Shown here: positions 51,875-63,250 of the stretch, in pieces | How the letters are laid out: each line of letters starts with the position of its first letter | Numbering within the stretch: the stretch's first letter is position 1 | Source: Rhamnusium bicolor | Taxonomy: Eukaryota; Arthropoda; Insecta; Coleoptera; Cerambycidae | Assembly (NCBI GenBank): GCA_029963845.1 | Contig: JANEYF010001978.1 | Location: forward strand, 2,501 to 66,500 | Length of the DNA stretch: 64,000 nucleotides | Direction: 5' to 3' | Translations under genes and position numbers: made by a program | Notes under the pieces: generated by a model | Told to the model about the DNA's origin: nothing | Database searches by the model: none | The model's input: only the letters and a program-made list of their open reading frames with translations

Positions 51875-54169
51875 CACTGGCGGTTCTTCTATAGAGTCAT
51901 TTGGTCAATGACCTCCCACATACAAATAAAAAAATAGAGCTATTCATTTTCTGAAGTTTAAAAATATATAATATATATATTTTTAATATTCTTAAAAAAT
52001 ATATTAAAGTTTGTAGTTCATTCTATGCATAATACTATTCAAATATCGAGCCTCTACATTCATATTCATTACATTATTCATTTATAGAATTTAAAAATCT
52101 AGTTCGCTAGTAGAGCAGTCTTAATGCTGACTAGGTACACGTTGGTCGGTAAATTCTTACACGTTGTTTTTAATGTTTTTATTTGTGAACATTTTATTAG
52201 TAAATCTCTACTTGTCGTGAAATTAAGTAAAACAGTGTTTTTGGTGTTTACTATTAAATATGAGTGTTGTACAAAATATATTAAAACTGAAAGATGGGCA
52301 TAAGTTGGGTTATGAATACCGAGTGAAATTAAAGGTGGTGGCCGTCCAAAACCTAATATGACGATAAAGCAAACATCTCTTGATAAGAAAACAGAAGTTA
52401 ATAGGTATTTTCGAAATTCAATGTACGATTTATCCGAGTGGATTTGCGGATGCGAGGTAAAAAATGCATTTTTTTGTTTCCCATGCCTGTTATTTGGTGA
52501 TGATCCTGATCCTACATGGTCCAAAATAGGTGTAACTGACTTGAAACATTTAAAAATAAAAGTACTGAAACATTCGCTCACATCAAGTCATATGAATAAC
52601 TGTTGTAGTCTAGCAACACTTGGTACAGTTGATATTAGAATGCAGTTAGACAGTGCCTATAGAAAAAGTTTAAAAGCATACAACGAAAACGTTTCTAAAT
52701 CAATCTGACTTTATTGCAGTTCAAGTGGATGAAACCACAGATACTTCCAATAAAGTATAAGTAGTTTTTGTGTTTAGATACGTTTTAGACGGTGTTGTAT
52801 GTGAGAGATTTTGGAAATTTATTCAGCCTCAAAGAACGACATCGCAGCATTTGACAGATGTAATTTTAAAAGAGTTAGAATGTCTGAAAATTAATGAAAG
52901 TCCTGAAAAATTGATAGCACAAAATTATGATGGAACATCAGTAATGAGTAGTGCTTTTGAAGATGTACAAGCCAAAATTAAAAAAAGTTATCCTTCAGCA
53001 AATTTTATTCATTGTTACGCTCATCAACTAAATTTAATTTTACAAAAAGCATCAAGTCAGGATAAAAGCATAAACATTTGTTTGCTAATTTACATAGCTT
53101 TTCTTCATTCTTTGGAAAATCGCCAAAAAGAACAGCCGTGTTAGATAATGTTGTTAAGGTGAGATTACCTAAAGCGGCTCCAACACGATGGAATTTTAAT
53201 ACAAAGTGCATAGAGACTGTTTATACCTATCGAACAGAATTATTAAATTGTTTAGAAAAAATCATTGATAATGAATCAGAAAACAACACTCTACCAAGCT
53301 ATTGATTTAAAAAACTACTTACAAAATGAACATTTTCTTTACTGGTTAAATTTTTTCATTTAGTTATGCCTCAGTGTAATATATTGTTCAAACAATTACA
53401 AAAATGTAATATCGATGGCATAACAGTAAATAAGTGTATTGGCGTTTTTAATAGTAAATTGAAGACATCAGAAATAAAATTTTGAATAACTGTTTGGAGG
53501 AGACATCCATGCAGTCTGCCCAGAGATGTAAAATGGAAGAATCAAAAAGGAGCATTTCATTAGAAGTTTGTGATATAATTACATCTGAGATCAAAAACAG
53601 GTTTGGCTTCAGTAATCATTTAGCAGTGTCTCAGTTATTTCACGCAGATTGATTTAAAGATTATAAAAAAAGCTTTCCTCAAGATATGTTTAAATTAGTT
53701 AAAACCGAGTATCCAGTCATAAATCATTTGAAACTTAAAACTGAATTAGGAGTATTATATAGCCGAGAAGATGTTTCCAATAGTGAAGGTGCAGTTGCTT
53801 TGTTACAGCTTTTTATTAACAATAATTTGTGCAATACTTTTTCTGAAAGTGTCAAACTGTTAAAAATCTTGTGTACTCTCCCTATGACTACCGTCGAAAG
53901 TGAACGTTGTTTTTCCACCTTAAAAAGAATAAAGACATTTTTAAGAAATACCATGGGTCAGAAAAGGTTATCTTCTCTAGCTATGCTTACCATAGAAAGG
54001 GCATTAATAAAGAAGATAAAAGACTTTAATGAAAAAGTAATTGACCACTTTGCATCTCAAAAAGACTGGAGGATCGACTTGTAATTTAAATCACTTTAAA
54101 AGGTAGGTAATACAGTAAACTTTTCCAATAATTGACCTCCCCATCTCTTGACCCACGAACCGCCACTGT
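51875..54169 (+). mobile_element. hAT element with ZMYM1/TTF-type transposase
   Basis: The left end CACTGGCGGTTC and the right end GAACCGCCACTG are near-perfect inverted repeats; TTGACCTCCC appears inside both ends in mirrored order with changes. Flanks TCCTGATC and ACCTCATC look like an 8 bp TSD with two differences. The transposase is on the plus strand. Confidence 0.75.
52261..54084 (+). pseudogene. hAT transposase (TTF zinc finger, DUF4371, hATC), broken
   Basis: The likely start is ATG at 52261. After an early frameshift comes a TTF-type zinc finger: SEWICGCEVKNAFFCFPCLL. The middle frame reads RYVLDGVVCERFWKFIQP and LIAQNYDGTSVMS (the Asp region), then FIHCYAHQLNLILQKAS, a hallmark of this hAT branch. 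VQVDETTDTSN-like sequence with an early stop lies near 52722. The C-terminal hATC dimerisation block is intact: LLKILCTLPMTTVESERCFS and TLKRIKTFLRNTMGQKRLSS, ending at 54084. Five or more stops and frameshifts occur. The protein would excise the element and make 8 bp duplications. It resembles zinc-finger MYM-type-1-like proteins, which derive from such transposases. Confidence 0.85.
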
Positions 54170-54668
54170 ACCTCATCGACCCCTGGACGAGAAATGTGTG
54201 TCCCTGTGTATCCCTATCGTTTTCTTTCGCATTAGTTTCCATTTTTCGAATTTAGATTTAGTTACTTCTTTTAGCGGCTGGCTGCATTGTCTACGACCCA
54301 AAGCCAAAAAAAAAAAAAATTATTCAATTATTTTTCCTAACTTGTATATTTTCAATACTTTTCTAAAATAGTGTAGTAAGTATGATAAATACATGTTTTG
54401 TCGATTTGTAAATTTATTATTGCAGATACAATTTTAAATTTACGCAAGACCACCTCGTTTCATTGAAATTAATACCGTTGATTTTAATTAAATATTCAAG
54501 GGCGACATTTCACTTCTAATTGTCCTACCGACTATATTAAAATAAAATTGTTGTTATAATTAAAATTTGTGATCTAATAACAGGTATTTTTATTGTTAAA
54601 ATATCACGGTGTCACAGATTTTATTATAGTCGTTAGAACAAAGGCAAAGTCCTAAAACTATTTTGAAT
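54170..54668. other. AT-rich sequence without recognised gene
   Basis: Nothing was recognised. Confidence 0.5.
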
Positions 54669-54761
54669 ATCTTACTGTATTTATTTCTTCAATAAAAAAC
54701 AGAAAAACTTATTTCCTATTTTTATTACTAGAGGACTTCCAGCCAAGTATATGAACAATTT

Positions 54762-54798
54762 GTCCTACGTTTCGTCCGAGTTTTCGGACTTTTTCAAG
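54762..54798 (-). ncRNA. Hammerhead-like remnant in the Penelope terminal repeat
   Basis: The minus strand has GTCCGAAAACTCGGAC (helix II hairpin), GAAAC, then GTA as possible cleavage triplet. The CTGATGA box before it is changed to a CTTGAAAA-like sequence, so it is likely inactive. Confidence 0.5.
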
Positions 54799-55238
54799 GT
54801 TAAAAGCTAAAAATAATTAAAAATAATGGTTTTACATAAGTCGTAAATTAGATTAGTGACAGAATGCATATCTAAAAAAGTGTTTTCTTACCTAATATAA
54901 ATTTCCTATTTTAATTTCACTGTATGGGTGGGTTTTATTTTGTTTTTCATCATTTTTTTTTATTTGATGGGTATGTGATGTACGTGTAGTTCGACGAGTT
55001 AGGCAGAGAATGGTCAGTATTTGGTGTGGTCGTTGATGTGTTTCTTTTTAAGAGTAGGTAATTATAACAGCTGAAGTATATTTATGGTCCGAGTGACAGA
55101 GTTATTGTAAACATGATATTGGATAGGAGTTGAGAAAAGGTTTTACAGTTAGCACATATACAGGATGTTTAAACAATTGTTACTATTGAATAAGATTGCG
55201 ATATATGCTACTTAGATTTTCTATATCTGTTTGATAAT

Positions 55239-56645
55239 TTACTGTTTTTTTGTTGTTTTGTATTTCGGCCATTTCCAAAACATGCGTTTTTTGGTATTTC
55301 TTTCTTTATGCAGTATGGTTGTATCCGGAAAGTTAAAACTGTGTGACTTATTTATGGCGTGTTCTGTTAATGCTGTGCTACATGAATAATTAGGAGTTGT
55401 TATGGAATTTCTAATTGACAATTTATGTTGATTTATACGTTTATTTAAATATTGTTGGGTTTGTCCAATGTAACACCTATCGCAATCTGAGCAATCAATT
55501 TTATAAATAACATGGGTTTGATTTAATTTCTCTATTGGATCTTTTAGTTTTGAATATAATTTATTTTTTATGCTATTATCATTTCTGTATGCTAATTGTA
55601 TGTTATATTTACCTAATTCTTTCTGAACTTTTTCTGATACTTGTGGTATGTATGGTGCCGATATGTATATTTTGTCTTTATTTGGATTGTTTTGATTTCT
55701 GTCCTGGTTGGTGTTGTTAAATATGGGTCCAAAGCAGTTAGGTTGTAAATCTATGTCAACTTGATTTTTATTGCTTTTGTTATTTATTATATGTATTCTC
55801 TTTTGGATATACTTATTCATAAAAGGTGGCGGGTAAAAGTTATTTAAAAGAATGTTTTTGATTTTAATTATGTTTTCTTTGTGAAACAATTTATCTGATA
55901 GTAAAATGGCCCTGTCCACGAGGCTGTTTATAACGCTAATTTTGTATTTATTACTGGTTTTTGATTGGAAGTTGGTATATCGTCCCGAACTGATACTTTT
56001 TTGATACCAATTGGTTTTAATTCTACTGGTAGATCTAATTAAAGTCAGGTCTAAGAAGTTTATTTTATTTTCATTTTCTGTTTCTAATGTGTATTTTATT
56101 TTCCTGTGTTGTTCATTGAATTTCTGTAATATGTACTGTATTTCATTTTTATTAACGCATAGTAGACAATCGTCTACGTATCGTTTATAAAATGCAATTT
56201 TATTTGAAAGTGTCGGTATTAGTTGGTTTTCTAGATATTCCAGAGTTAAATTTGCACATACAGCTGAAAGTGGTTGGCCCATAGCTAGTCCTTCTATTTG
56301 TTTATAAAAGGTTTTATTGAATGAGAAGTATGTTGAATTTAATATAAATTTTATGGTAGAGATAAATTCTTTTTCCTCTATGCTTGTAAATTGTTTGATA
56401 TCATTCCATTTATTTTGTATGGCTTCTATTGTTAAGTCTATTGGTATATTTGTATATAGTGATGTAATATCAAGAGAGATTAATATATAGTTTTCCGGGA
56501 TGTTGATTTCATCAACAAATTTTTTTAACTCCCAGGAGTCTTTCAAGCTATAAATAGTTTTCCCTACTACATTTGTTAAGCTATTTGATAGAAATTTTGA
56601 AAGTTCGTAGTTCGGTGCTTGTACGCAGCTACATATTGGTCTCAT
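55239..56645 (-). CDS. Penelope-like RT with GIY-YIG endonuclease (468 codons)
   Basis: The frame is fully open for 468 codons. RT motifs appear in order: MRPICSCVQAPNYELSKFL at the N-terminus, ISLDITSLYTNIP (motif A, about residues 56-68), IEGLAMGQPLSAVCANL (motif B), FYKRYVDDCLLC (motif C, YVDD intact) and KINFLDLTL (motif D). A Cys-rich linker and GIY-YIG domain follow: VIYKIDCSDCDRCYIGQTQQ, NKRINQHKLSIRN, ALTEHAINKSHSFNF. The N-terminal RT motifs present in full-length Penelope proteins are missing, because the frame starts where the inverted terminal repeat ends. It would reverse-transcribe the element RNA and nick the target, but probably is inactive without the N-terminus. Confidence 0.9.
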   Translation of the reverse strand: MRPICSCVQAPNYELSKFLSNSLTNVVGKTIYSLKDSWELKKFVDEINIPENYILISLDITSLYTNIPIDLTIEAIQNKWNDIKQFTSIEEKEFISTIKFILNSTYFSFNKTFYKQIEGLAMGQPLSAVCANLTLEYLENQLIPTLSNKIAFYKRYVDDCLLCVNKNEIQYILQKFNEQHRKIKYTLETENENKINFLDLTLIRSTSRIKTNWYQKSISSGRYTNFQSKTSNKYKISVINSLVDRAILLSDKLFHKENIIKIKNILLNNFYPPPFMNKYIQKRIHIINNKSNKNQVDIDLQPNCFGPIFNNTNQDRNQNNPNKDKIYISAPYIPQVSEKVQKELGKYNIQLAYRNDNSIKNKLYSKLKDPIEKLNQTHVIYKIDCSDCDRCYIGQTQQYLNKRINQHKLSIRNSITTPNYSCSTALTEHAINKSHSFNFPDTTILHKERNTKKRMFWKWPKYKTTKKQ

Positions 56646-56701
56646 TGGTATATTAGAACTTATGTAAAACCATTATTTTTAATTATTTTTAGCTTTTAAC
56701 C

Positions 56702-56738
56702 TTGAAAAAAGTCCGAAAACTCGGACGAAACGTAGGAC
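56702..56738 (+). ncRNA. Hammerhead-like remnant in the second Penelope terminal repeat
   Basis: Mirror copy of 54762-54798: CTTGAAAAAA, GTCCGAAAACTCGGAC, GAAAC, GTA. The first conserved box is degenerate in both copies. Confidence 0.5.
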
Positions 56739-56870
56739 AAATTGTTCATATACTTGGCTGGAAGTCCTCTAATAATAAAAATAGGAAATAAGTTTTTCTG
56801 TTTTTTATTGAAGAAATAATTTCTACCTTAACAGCCAACAACTTGTGTAAAATATCATCTTACTGTATTT

Positions 56871-58297
56871 GTTTTTAAATCTTCTTAAGAAACCGAAAAT
56901 ATTAATGTCCACTTCTACTGTGCGAAATGTAAAATAATCAATAACATGTTTGGTACATAAATATGTAACAGTATATGTTGATTTTTACAAAGGAAATTAG
57001 CTTGCCTGCATGGGGAACCATAAATGTTGCTTCACTGAGTAGTTAAACTGATCCTGTTAAGTCTCTGTATGACCTACGCATATGATATGGCGATAAAGTT
57101 AGTGCTGTGTAATTATTGCAGGGTGTATGCCATTAAAAGTGATGGGTGGCTTGAATGAAGATTACCTGAAGTGGGTTATTCGCATCAATAAGCCACGTTT
57201 GATGCTTGATATAAAGGCATTAATTTGGATTACCACTAATAAAAACAAATGTTTTAGTATTAAGTAAAGAGAATAAATGAAGACATTTTTGTTCGGAGTA
57301 TATTAATGAGTATTTATAGCGGGTGCTTTAATTAAAAATAAAATTTGCAATTATAAAAGGTCCCTCTCAGCATTTCCAGTTAGGCAAAGTTATTTGCATG
57401 TATTTGTATTTTTTATTTGTCATTACAACCCTTTCAATAGTTTGATGATTAAGCAATTAATCAGAACAAAAGCTACAATGGCAAAATGTCTCTATTGACT
57501 TTATTGTATCTTATTTAGAGAGAAAATATACGACGTTGAATACAGAATATTTACATTTTAATCAAGGAATTATGATAGGAAAGGCAGATTTTAATAAAAC
57601 AGATAAGAGTTACTTGCATATCGAAACGTTCTGTAAGCCAAACGAGTTGATGTCATCGTTGTCTATTCATGTTTGACTAGCAGTACAGATTGTTTCGGCT
57701 TAGTTGATAAACTCAAAATCCTCACAACGATCTAAATTCATAAAATGATCAAAATCCATCAAATGATCAAAATCCATAACATGTTCAAACTTGCAATGTG
57801 CTTCAACCAATTTAGATTTACAAGTCTAAAGCAACATAATTCCTCAATTTTCTATGTTGCATGTTACATATTATTTTATGAATGATATTTGTAAAACCAT
57901 GTAATAAACCCGCCTATAAACTGGTACATTTGAAGGAGATACTCATTTATTCACAATTTTTTATACTTTTTAGTATTTAGTATTGTGGCTTAATATGGAA
58001 TAACGTCGGCTGAGGTGCAAAACCGACTATCTTATTTCAAGATTATTTTAGAGAAGGTAAAGACTGTATATTTGACTATATTAGTCAAGTAAACATTACA
58101 AAATGAGGAATGATTACTACGTAGGATATTTAACATCTAATTAGACAGATTTGATATATTTTATTATTAAAATAATGATATGGGATATGGGACTTAACAG
58201 ATTTGATTTTTGATTGGTTGCATTTTTTGGAGTTACACGTTTTTGCACCTCGGCCGACGATAAATATCGTTAATAGTGGACAGTACCACAACAATAA
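56871..58297. other. AT-rich sequence without recognised gene
   Basis: No gene seen. The segment 57470-57540 is a diverged copy of 60375-60440 (GCAAAATGT.TC..TTGAC.TTATTGTA.CTTATTTAGAGAGA). Confidence 0.5.
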
Positions 58298-58305
58298 CTT
58301 ATAAT

Positions 58306-60245
58306 TAAGCCTGGCCAAGGTCATTAACCCTACAGAGACGTACTGGGTATGCATCATATCATAATACTTGAATAAGTACAATAATAAAAACAAAAATATT
58401 TTATATATTGTGATGTATGTTTTTGTACTATTTCGTTCGCTTTAAATTCCTTTTTATGTATTTCCTTATATTTTGTAAGCTTAGTGCTGCACATTATTAT
58501 TAAACTGTTAAATGATGTTCACACATGTACATTGTATGTATATCTAAGTGATAACTAATAATAAATAAATAAATAAATAAAATAACTAGAAATAAATTTT
58601 ATTAATACTGGTACACTTTATAAAAATATGTACAAAACTCACCTTCTTAAGCAGATTTATGAAGTAGCTTGGTGGTCATTATCACAAACTGGAGCACTTC
58701 TATAATAACTGTGTAGCATCAGATATGTTTCTACAGTTGTCTCAGTAAGCGATATTCGCTGTGGTGAAAAAATATGTTTGTATTTTAAAAAAGACCGTTC
58801 GACATCTACGGAAGTAATACAAGCATAAGTAAAACACTCTGTGAACTCACTTAAAGCAGCTGTAGATGCACCATCACAAATTTGTCTTAATTTGGTAAAA
58901 TCAGGATCTTTCCGTAATACACTCTCGAGTTTTTCAATAACGGGCTTATTTTTTGCGTCATTTATGGTCTGTAGCTGTGTATTTACGTCGTCCACTATTT
59001 GCAGCGATTCCACTAACGACAACGAAGTATTTTGCAATTTTTCTATTGCGTCGTGTAGTCCTCTATAATTGTTATAAATAGTTTTTAAATCTGTTTCAAA
59101 GGAAACATCTTGAAAGCTTGTCTGGCTTTCCTTAATAGCTGCAGCCTCGTTAGGGTTGAACTGTAGTATCACAGCTTTTATTTGTTGAAAATATTCAGCA
59201 TAATAAAAAGCTGCCTTCAACCACGTTCCCCAACGTGTAAGAATCGGCTCTGGTGGTTCCGGAATACCAGGACACAGTGTGTGAAATGCTCGAAGCCGTT
59301 TGGGAGATTTGAGAAACACTTTTTTTGTATTTGCTATTCATGCATCTACCTCTGGAAAACATTTTCAAATCGTTTCTGCTACAAGATGGAACGCATGTAC
59401 TTTACACGTAACATGTAAAAACCTACAATCGTTTCTTTGAAGAAAACACCCCCCAAAAACGCATTGTCGCAGCACCATCGGTCACAAACATCAACACTTG
59501 ACTTATTGACAGTTCAAATTTTTCGAAAGTCTCCAACACCACCCGCGTAATTGTTTCTCCAGTACACGCAGTTAGTCTTTTGCTAGCTAGTAAAAGTGGA
59601 AATGTTGGTTTAACAGGGTCGAGTACACGTACTATAACATTTAAAGTAGAATTTTTTTTACAATCTGTCGTCTCGTCAACACATAACCACAGCCGTGTAT
59701 TTTTTAATGCACATTTAATCCTATTTACAATGTCTTCACGAACACTTGGTACATATCTACGTAACGATGAACGACTTGGTAAATTCACCTGGGGATTGTA
59801 TTTATTCCAGAACTCCCGAAATGCTGGTTTATCCAATATGCGCAGGGGAACATCACAGGCAATCAGCGTTAACAGTAAATCAAACATAAACTGAGGTTCC
59901 AAAGAAGACACGCCATTTTTTTTAATTTTTATGCCGGTTACTATTGACATGAATTTTGCAGCCGTATTTATTCCAACACATTAAGTCTTGATCACAAACT
60001 TTACAAATTATTTTACATCCATTATAGAATAAATCCGGAAATTCGCTGATAAATTTATTCTCTTTATCTGCGTACGGTCATTTTCTACTCTTTACGCTCA
60101 ACATTATTTATTATTTATTAGTACTCTATGCATCGACCGACAGATAACAACTGAAGTGTGTCGTGTGATCGTCATCGTAAACAAGCGCGCGATGGCATTG
60201 GTATTGCGCCCGACCCTGATTCTACCATCGCTTGGCCAGGTTTAC
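58306..60245 (-). mobile_element. hAT element, minus strand, perfect 8 bp TSD
   Basis: CTTATAAT flanks it (58298-58305 and 60246-60253). The termini are TAAGCCTGGCCAAG and CTTGGCCAGGTTTA, 14 bp inverted repeats with one mismatch. The 1940 bp element carries a broken transposase. A second copy of the family, with TAAAGCTGGCA ends, is at 61769-63035. Confidence 0.92.
58657..60050 (-). pseudogene. hAT transposase (CGGBP1-like branch), broken
   Basis: The N-terminal BED-type zinc finger is readable at about 60040-59950: GCKIICKVCDQDLMCW...H. After it comes QFMFDLLLTLIACDVPLRIL and FREFWNKYNPQVNLPSRSSL. The first catalytic Asp is in LWLCVDETTDCKKNSTLNVI, the second in VLMFVTDGAATM. Frameshifts and stops follow (59423-59319), then VSQISQTA-like, EPILTRWGTWLKAAFYYAEY and the C-terminal hATC piece TSVDVERSFLKYKHIFSPQR, ending at 58657. 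The order and motifs match the CGGBP1-like branch of hAT. At least two lesions in the centre make it inactive. The protein would bind the TIRs listed above. Confidence 0.85.
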
Positions 60246-60914
60246 TTATAATCAACATTACTCAACGCTGCAAATTAATAGAATATTTTTATTTTTATAT
60301 GAATTAATTTTAGCAAAAATTAAAGCAAATATATCAAAATAAATTTTGTAGTTAGTTAATGAGCAATAGACTAATACTAGACCAAAAATGGCAAAATGTT
60401 TCCGTTGACATTATTGTAACTTATTTAGAGAGACAAAATAAATGACATTATAATAGAAATTTAATCAGAATAGAATCTGAGAGTAATTGCCTTTCTTTAA
60501 CTTTAACTATAGTTTCATACATACATACATTTTTTAAATATTGTGTATTTCCCAATGCAATTATAACCTCCTTCCAGTTAGTCATAGCATATATTCGTAT
60601 ATTTAATCTATGGTTCTGGTGACTAAACTTGAACATTACCAAGTGCGAATATTTTATTCTCGTTATTTTATTTATTTTACTCTTGCAATATACCAAAAGG
60701 ACTGCGCACTTTTGCAAATATGTCCAGACTGATTTTCTCAAATTTCATATTTCATAAATAAATTGATGAGATTTCTGAAAAAAGTTAATTTTTACCACGC
60801 TTTATGTTAACTTGCTCTTGGTTGTTAGTTAGAGTCAAATCTTGTAATCAATTTTTCACCCACTTCCTATTGTCCGATTGACTTATTTTGCATTTATGTG
60901 TTCTTGATGACACA
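60246..60914. other. AT-rich sequence without recognised gene
   Basis: Contains the second copy (60375-60440) of the repeat shared with 57470-57540. Nothing else was recognised. Confidence 0.5.
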
Positions 60915-61130
60915 CCGGTTCGGTGGAGTAGTTGTCTAGAGTACGAGATGGCAAGTGTGACTAGATAATCTGTCCATAGTCCTGTGGGTTCACATCCCGC
61001 AACCGGCACTGGGAATGGTTGTGTGTGAGCGATTTTTCATAAGCGTAACCCTCCCAGTGCAGCTTCGGCCTTGGATTCGGAGGTTGTCTAATTTCTGGGC
61101 TGTTATTTATTATTATTTATTATTAATATA
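60915..61130 (+). mobile_element. tRNA-derived SINE
   Basis: A B box GGGTTCACATCCC lies at 60988-61000. The A box upstream (GTGGAGTAGTTGTCTAGAG) is degenerate. A body of ~80 bp follows and ends in (TTATTAT)n at about 61100-61130, a typical SINE tail. Confidence 0.6.
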
Positions 61131-61571
61131 AGAAAAAGTCGGAACACGAAAGAAATTCAAAATGGCGGCTCCAAGATGTCAGGCAACTTTTTCAAATATG
61201 GACCGATATCTCTCAAAATCGATATCCAGGGGTTTTTAATGTCACTGACTAAATATCTGTAATCAGTTTTTAGAGGTTCAAAGTTTCATGTTAATTTCTA
61301 GCAAAACTAGAGGGGATGTGTTTCCATATGCTATTGCAACCAATACTACAACCCCTCCAGTGGTGCTGTCTCCCGTTGTACAAAACTGAATAGGTATCTG
61401 AAGTTTCTGTACAGGGTTATTCCAACGAAAAGGCCCACCTCTATATTTTGTTTATTTTTCGAGTTAGAAAAAAAATATTTTAAATAGAAGTAGTGAATCA
61501 AATGAATCGCTGCAAAGATGATCCCATTAAAGCGGGACAAACCAAAGTTACATGAAATAATAGAAATACTT
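61131..61571. other. Non-coding segment with an AAAATGGCGGC motif
   Basis: AAAATGGCGGCTCCAAGATG at 61161 and a GATATCCAGGGGTTTTTAATG block resemble sequences inside the TIR element at 6603-7604. No gene. Confidence 0.45.
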
Positions 61572-61768
61572 CAGGCGGTGGTGTTGGAATATATTTGAGG
61601 TCAAATTTAAAGTACGATGTTTTATTAAAAAAGTCTCAAGAGGTATTGGAGCAGCCTTAGATAAGAACATTTATTTTTAGAAATATTTATATTATCGGTG
61701 CCACCAAATAAATATGTAGAGTTTTTGAATTCGTTTGAGGAGTCTGTATCACAATTTATGCCAATTAG
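61572..61768 (+). pseudogene. LINE endonuclease domain, N-terminal part
   Basis: The frame reads NTSGGGVGIYLRSNLKYDVL, then an altered QEVLEQP and IIGATKYVEFLNSFEESVSQ FMPI. GGGV.IY....... is the core of the APE-type endonuclease of jockey/CR1-like LINEs (where relatives have E..FIE and YRPP.....F). The hAT element at 61769-63035 interrupts it at PI; the remainder continues at 63044. A TAG and frameshift are present. Confidence 0.72.
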
Positions 61769-63035
61769 TAAAGCTGGCAAGTCGTACGGCTGATCAATGG
61801 TGTAAAATCAGGTATTTAGGAGATACGAACGGCGGACAAATACCAAATACCGAGGCGAGCCGCGAGAACGAATATTATAAAATACACGGCTGTGGTTATG
61901 TGTTGACGAGACGACAAATTGTAAAAAAAAATCTTTTGTAAATGTTATAGTACGTATACTGGACCCTTTTAAATCGACTTTTCCACTGTTACTAGCTAGC
62001 AAAAGACTAACTGAGTGTACTGGCAAAACAATTACGCGGGTGGTGCTGGAGACGTAAAAAAAATTTGACGTATCAACAAGTCAGTGATGATGTTTATGAC
62101 CGATCGTGCCACGACAATGCGTTTGTTACGCTGTTGTCTTCAAGAAAACGATTGTAGATTGATACATGTTACATGTAAAGCATGCTTTACATCTTGTGAC
62201 AAAAACTATTCGACAAGGTTTTCCAGAGGTAGATGCATTAATAGCAAGTACAAAAAATTGTTTCTTAAAACTCCTACGTTTTCTCGCATTTCACAGCAAG
62301 TGTCCCGATATTCCCGAACCACCACAACCGATTCTTATACGTTGAAGAACATGGTTGGAGGCAGCTTTTTATTATGCTGATTATTTACATCAAATAAAAA
62401 CTGTGATGCTACAATTCAATCCTGACGATGCTGCAGCTATTAAGGAAAGCCAGTCGATGGTATTTCCGTTAAAATAGCTTTAAAAAGTATTTACAAGAAC
62501 AATAAAAGATTACATGACACCATAAAAAACTTATCAAATAGTGCGTTGTCATTAGCGGAGTCACTGCAAATAGTGGACGAAATAAATTAACCGCTACACG
62601 CTATAGGTGAAGCAAAAAATGAGTGCATTACAGAAAAGTTCGCACGTGTGTTAAAGCAAGACACCAGTTTTACCAGATTAAAACAAATTTGTGATGCTAC
62701 TGATGGTGGATTTCCAGATCCGTTAAAAGCGTTCAAAGACTATTTTAAGTATGGCTGTATTACATCAATAGATGTCGAACGGTCGTTCTCAAACTATAAC
62801 CATATTTTCTTACCACAACGAACATCACTCACGGAGACAACCATAGAAGCATACCCAATGCTGCAAAGTTTTTACAGATCTTTTCCAGTTTGTGATAACC
62901 ACGTAAAGAGAGTAAGTTGTGCATGCATTATTATAAATTGTAACAGTTTATTGCCTTTATTACTAGTTAATTTCTTTCACTACGCATATTATGATGCGTA
63001 CGCCTATGCCCTGCCGCATGTTTCTGCCAGCTTTA
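61769..63035 (+). mobile_element. hAT element, second copy, inserted in a LINE endonuclease
   Basis: CCAATTAG and CCAATTCG flank it (61761-61768 and 63036-63043), an 8 bp TSD with one change. Termini TAAAGCTGGCA and TGCCAGCTTTA are inverted repeats related to those of 58306-60245. It is 1267 bp and is shortened internally. Confidence 0.88.
61800..62905 (+). pseudogene. hAT transposase remnant (CGGBP1-like branch)
   Basis: The plus strand carries decayed pieces of the same protein as 58657-60050 in the same order: the VDE/D...C region near 61880 (with several stops), a FMTDRATTMR remnant of the VTDGAATM motif near 62090, GRCINSKYKKLFLKTPTF, EPPQPILIR-like sequence near 62320, and the C-terminal block TSIDVERSFSNYNHIFLPQR ending at about 62900. 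The first 60% of the family protein is gone or unreadable. It has many stops and frameshifts and cannot be translated. Confidence 0.8.
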
Positions 63036-63043
63036 CCAATTCG

Positions 63044-63250
63044 TGAAAGAATTGTGTGCGGTGGGGTTATAAACATTGATTTATCCAACCTTGACAATCG
63101 TAACACATTGTTATTTAATGAATGTATTGACTCTTTTAATTTAAAACAAATAGCAAATTTGCCTACTTGAGTTACAAAAAATACGTCAACATTAATAGAT
63201 GTTTTATTAGTTTCAATGATATCGAGCCATATACTTCCGGTGTGATAAAT
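63044..63250 (+). pseudogene. LINE endonuclease domain, C-terminal part
   Basis: Right after the hAT the plus strand reads RERIVCGGVINIDLSNLDNR, then FNECIDSFNLKQIANLPT and, past a TGA, NTSTLIDVLLVSMISSHILP. This is the (G)D(F)NIDL, the .F....LKQ....PT and the STLID blocks of the APE-type endonuclease. Joined at one copy of the 8 bp TSD it continues 61572-61768 in frame. GDFNID has become GGVINID, so the catalytic Asp is lost. Confidence 0.75.

Larger units (their letters stand above)
54683..56856 (-). mobile_element. Penelope-like retroelement, 5'-truncated, with inverted terminal repeats
   Basis: ATCTTACTGTATTT flanks it (54669-54682 and 56857-56870), a 14 bp TSD. Terminal inverted repeats of ~160 bp lie at 54681-54841 and 56658-56819. 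An extra ~37 bp lies between the right repeat and the TSD. The inverted upstream repeat next to a truncated ORF is a known structural form for Penelope-like elements. Confidence 0.85.

Noticed and set aside
52099..52581. 160-codon minus-strand frame
   Set aside because: It is antisense to the zinc-finger region of the hAT transposase, which has clear motifs on the plus strand.
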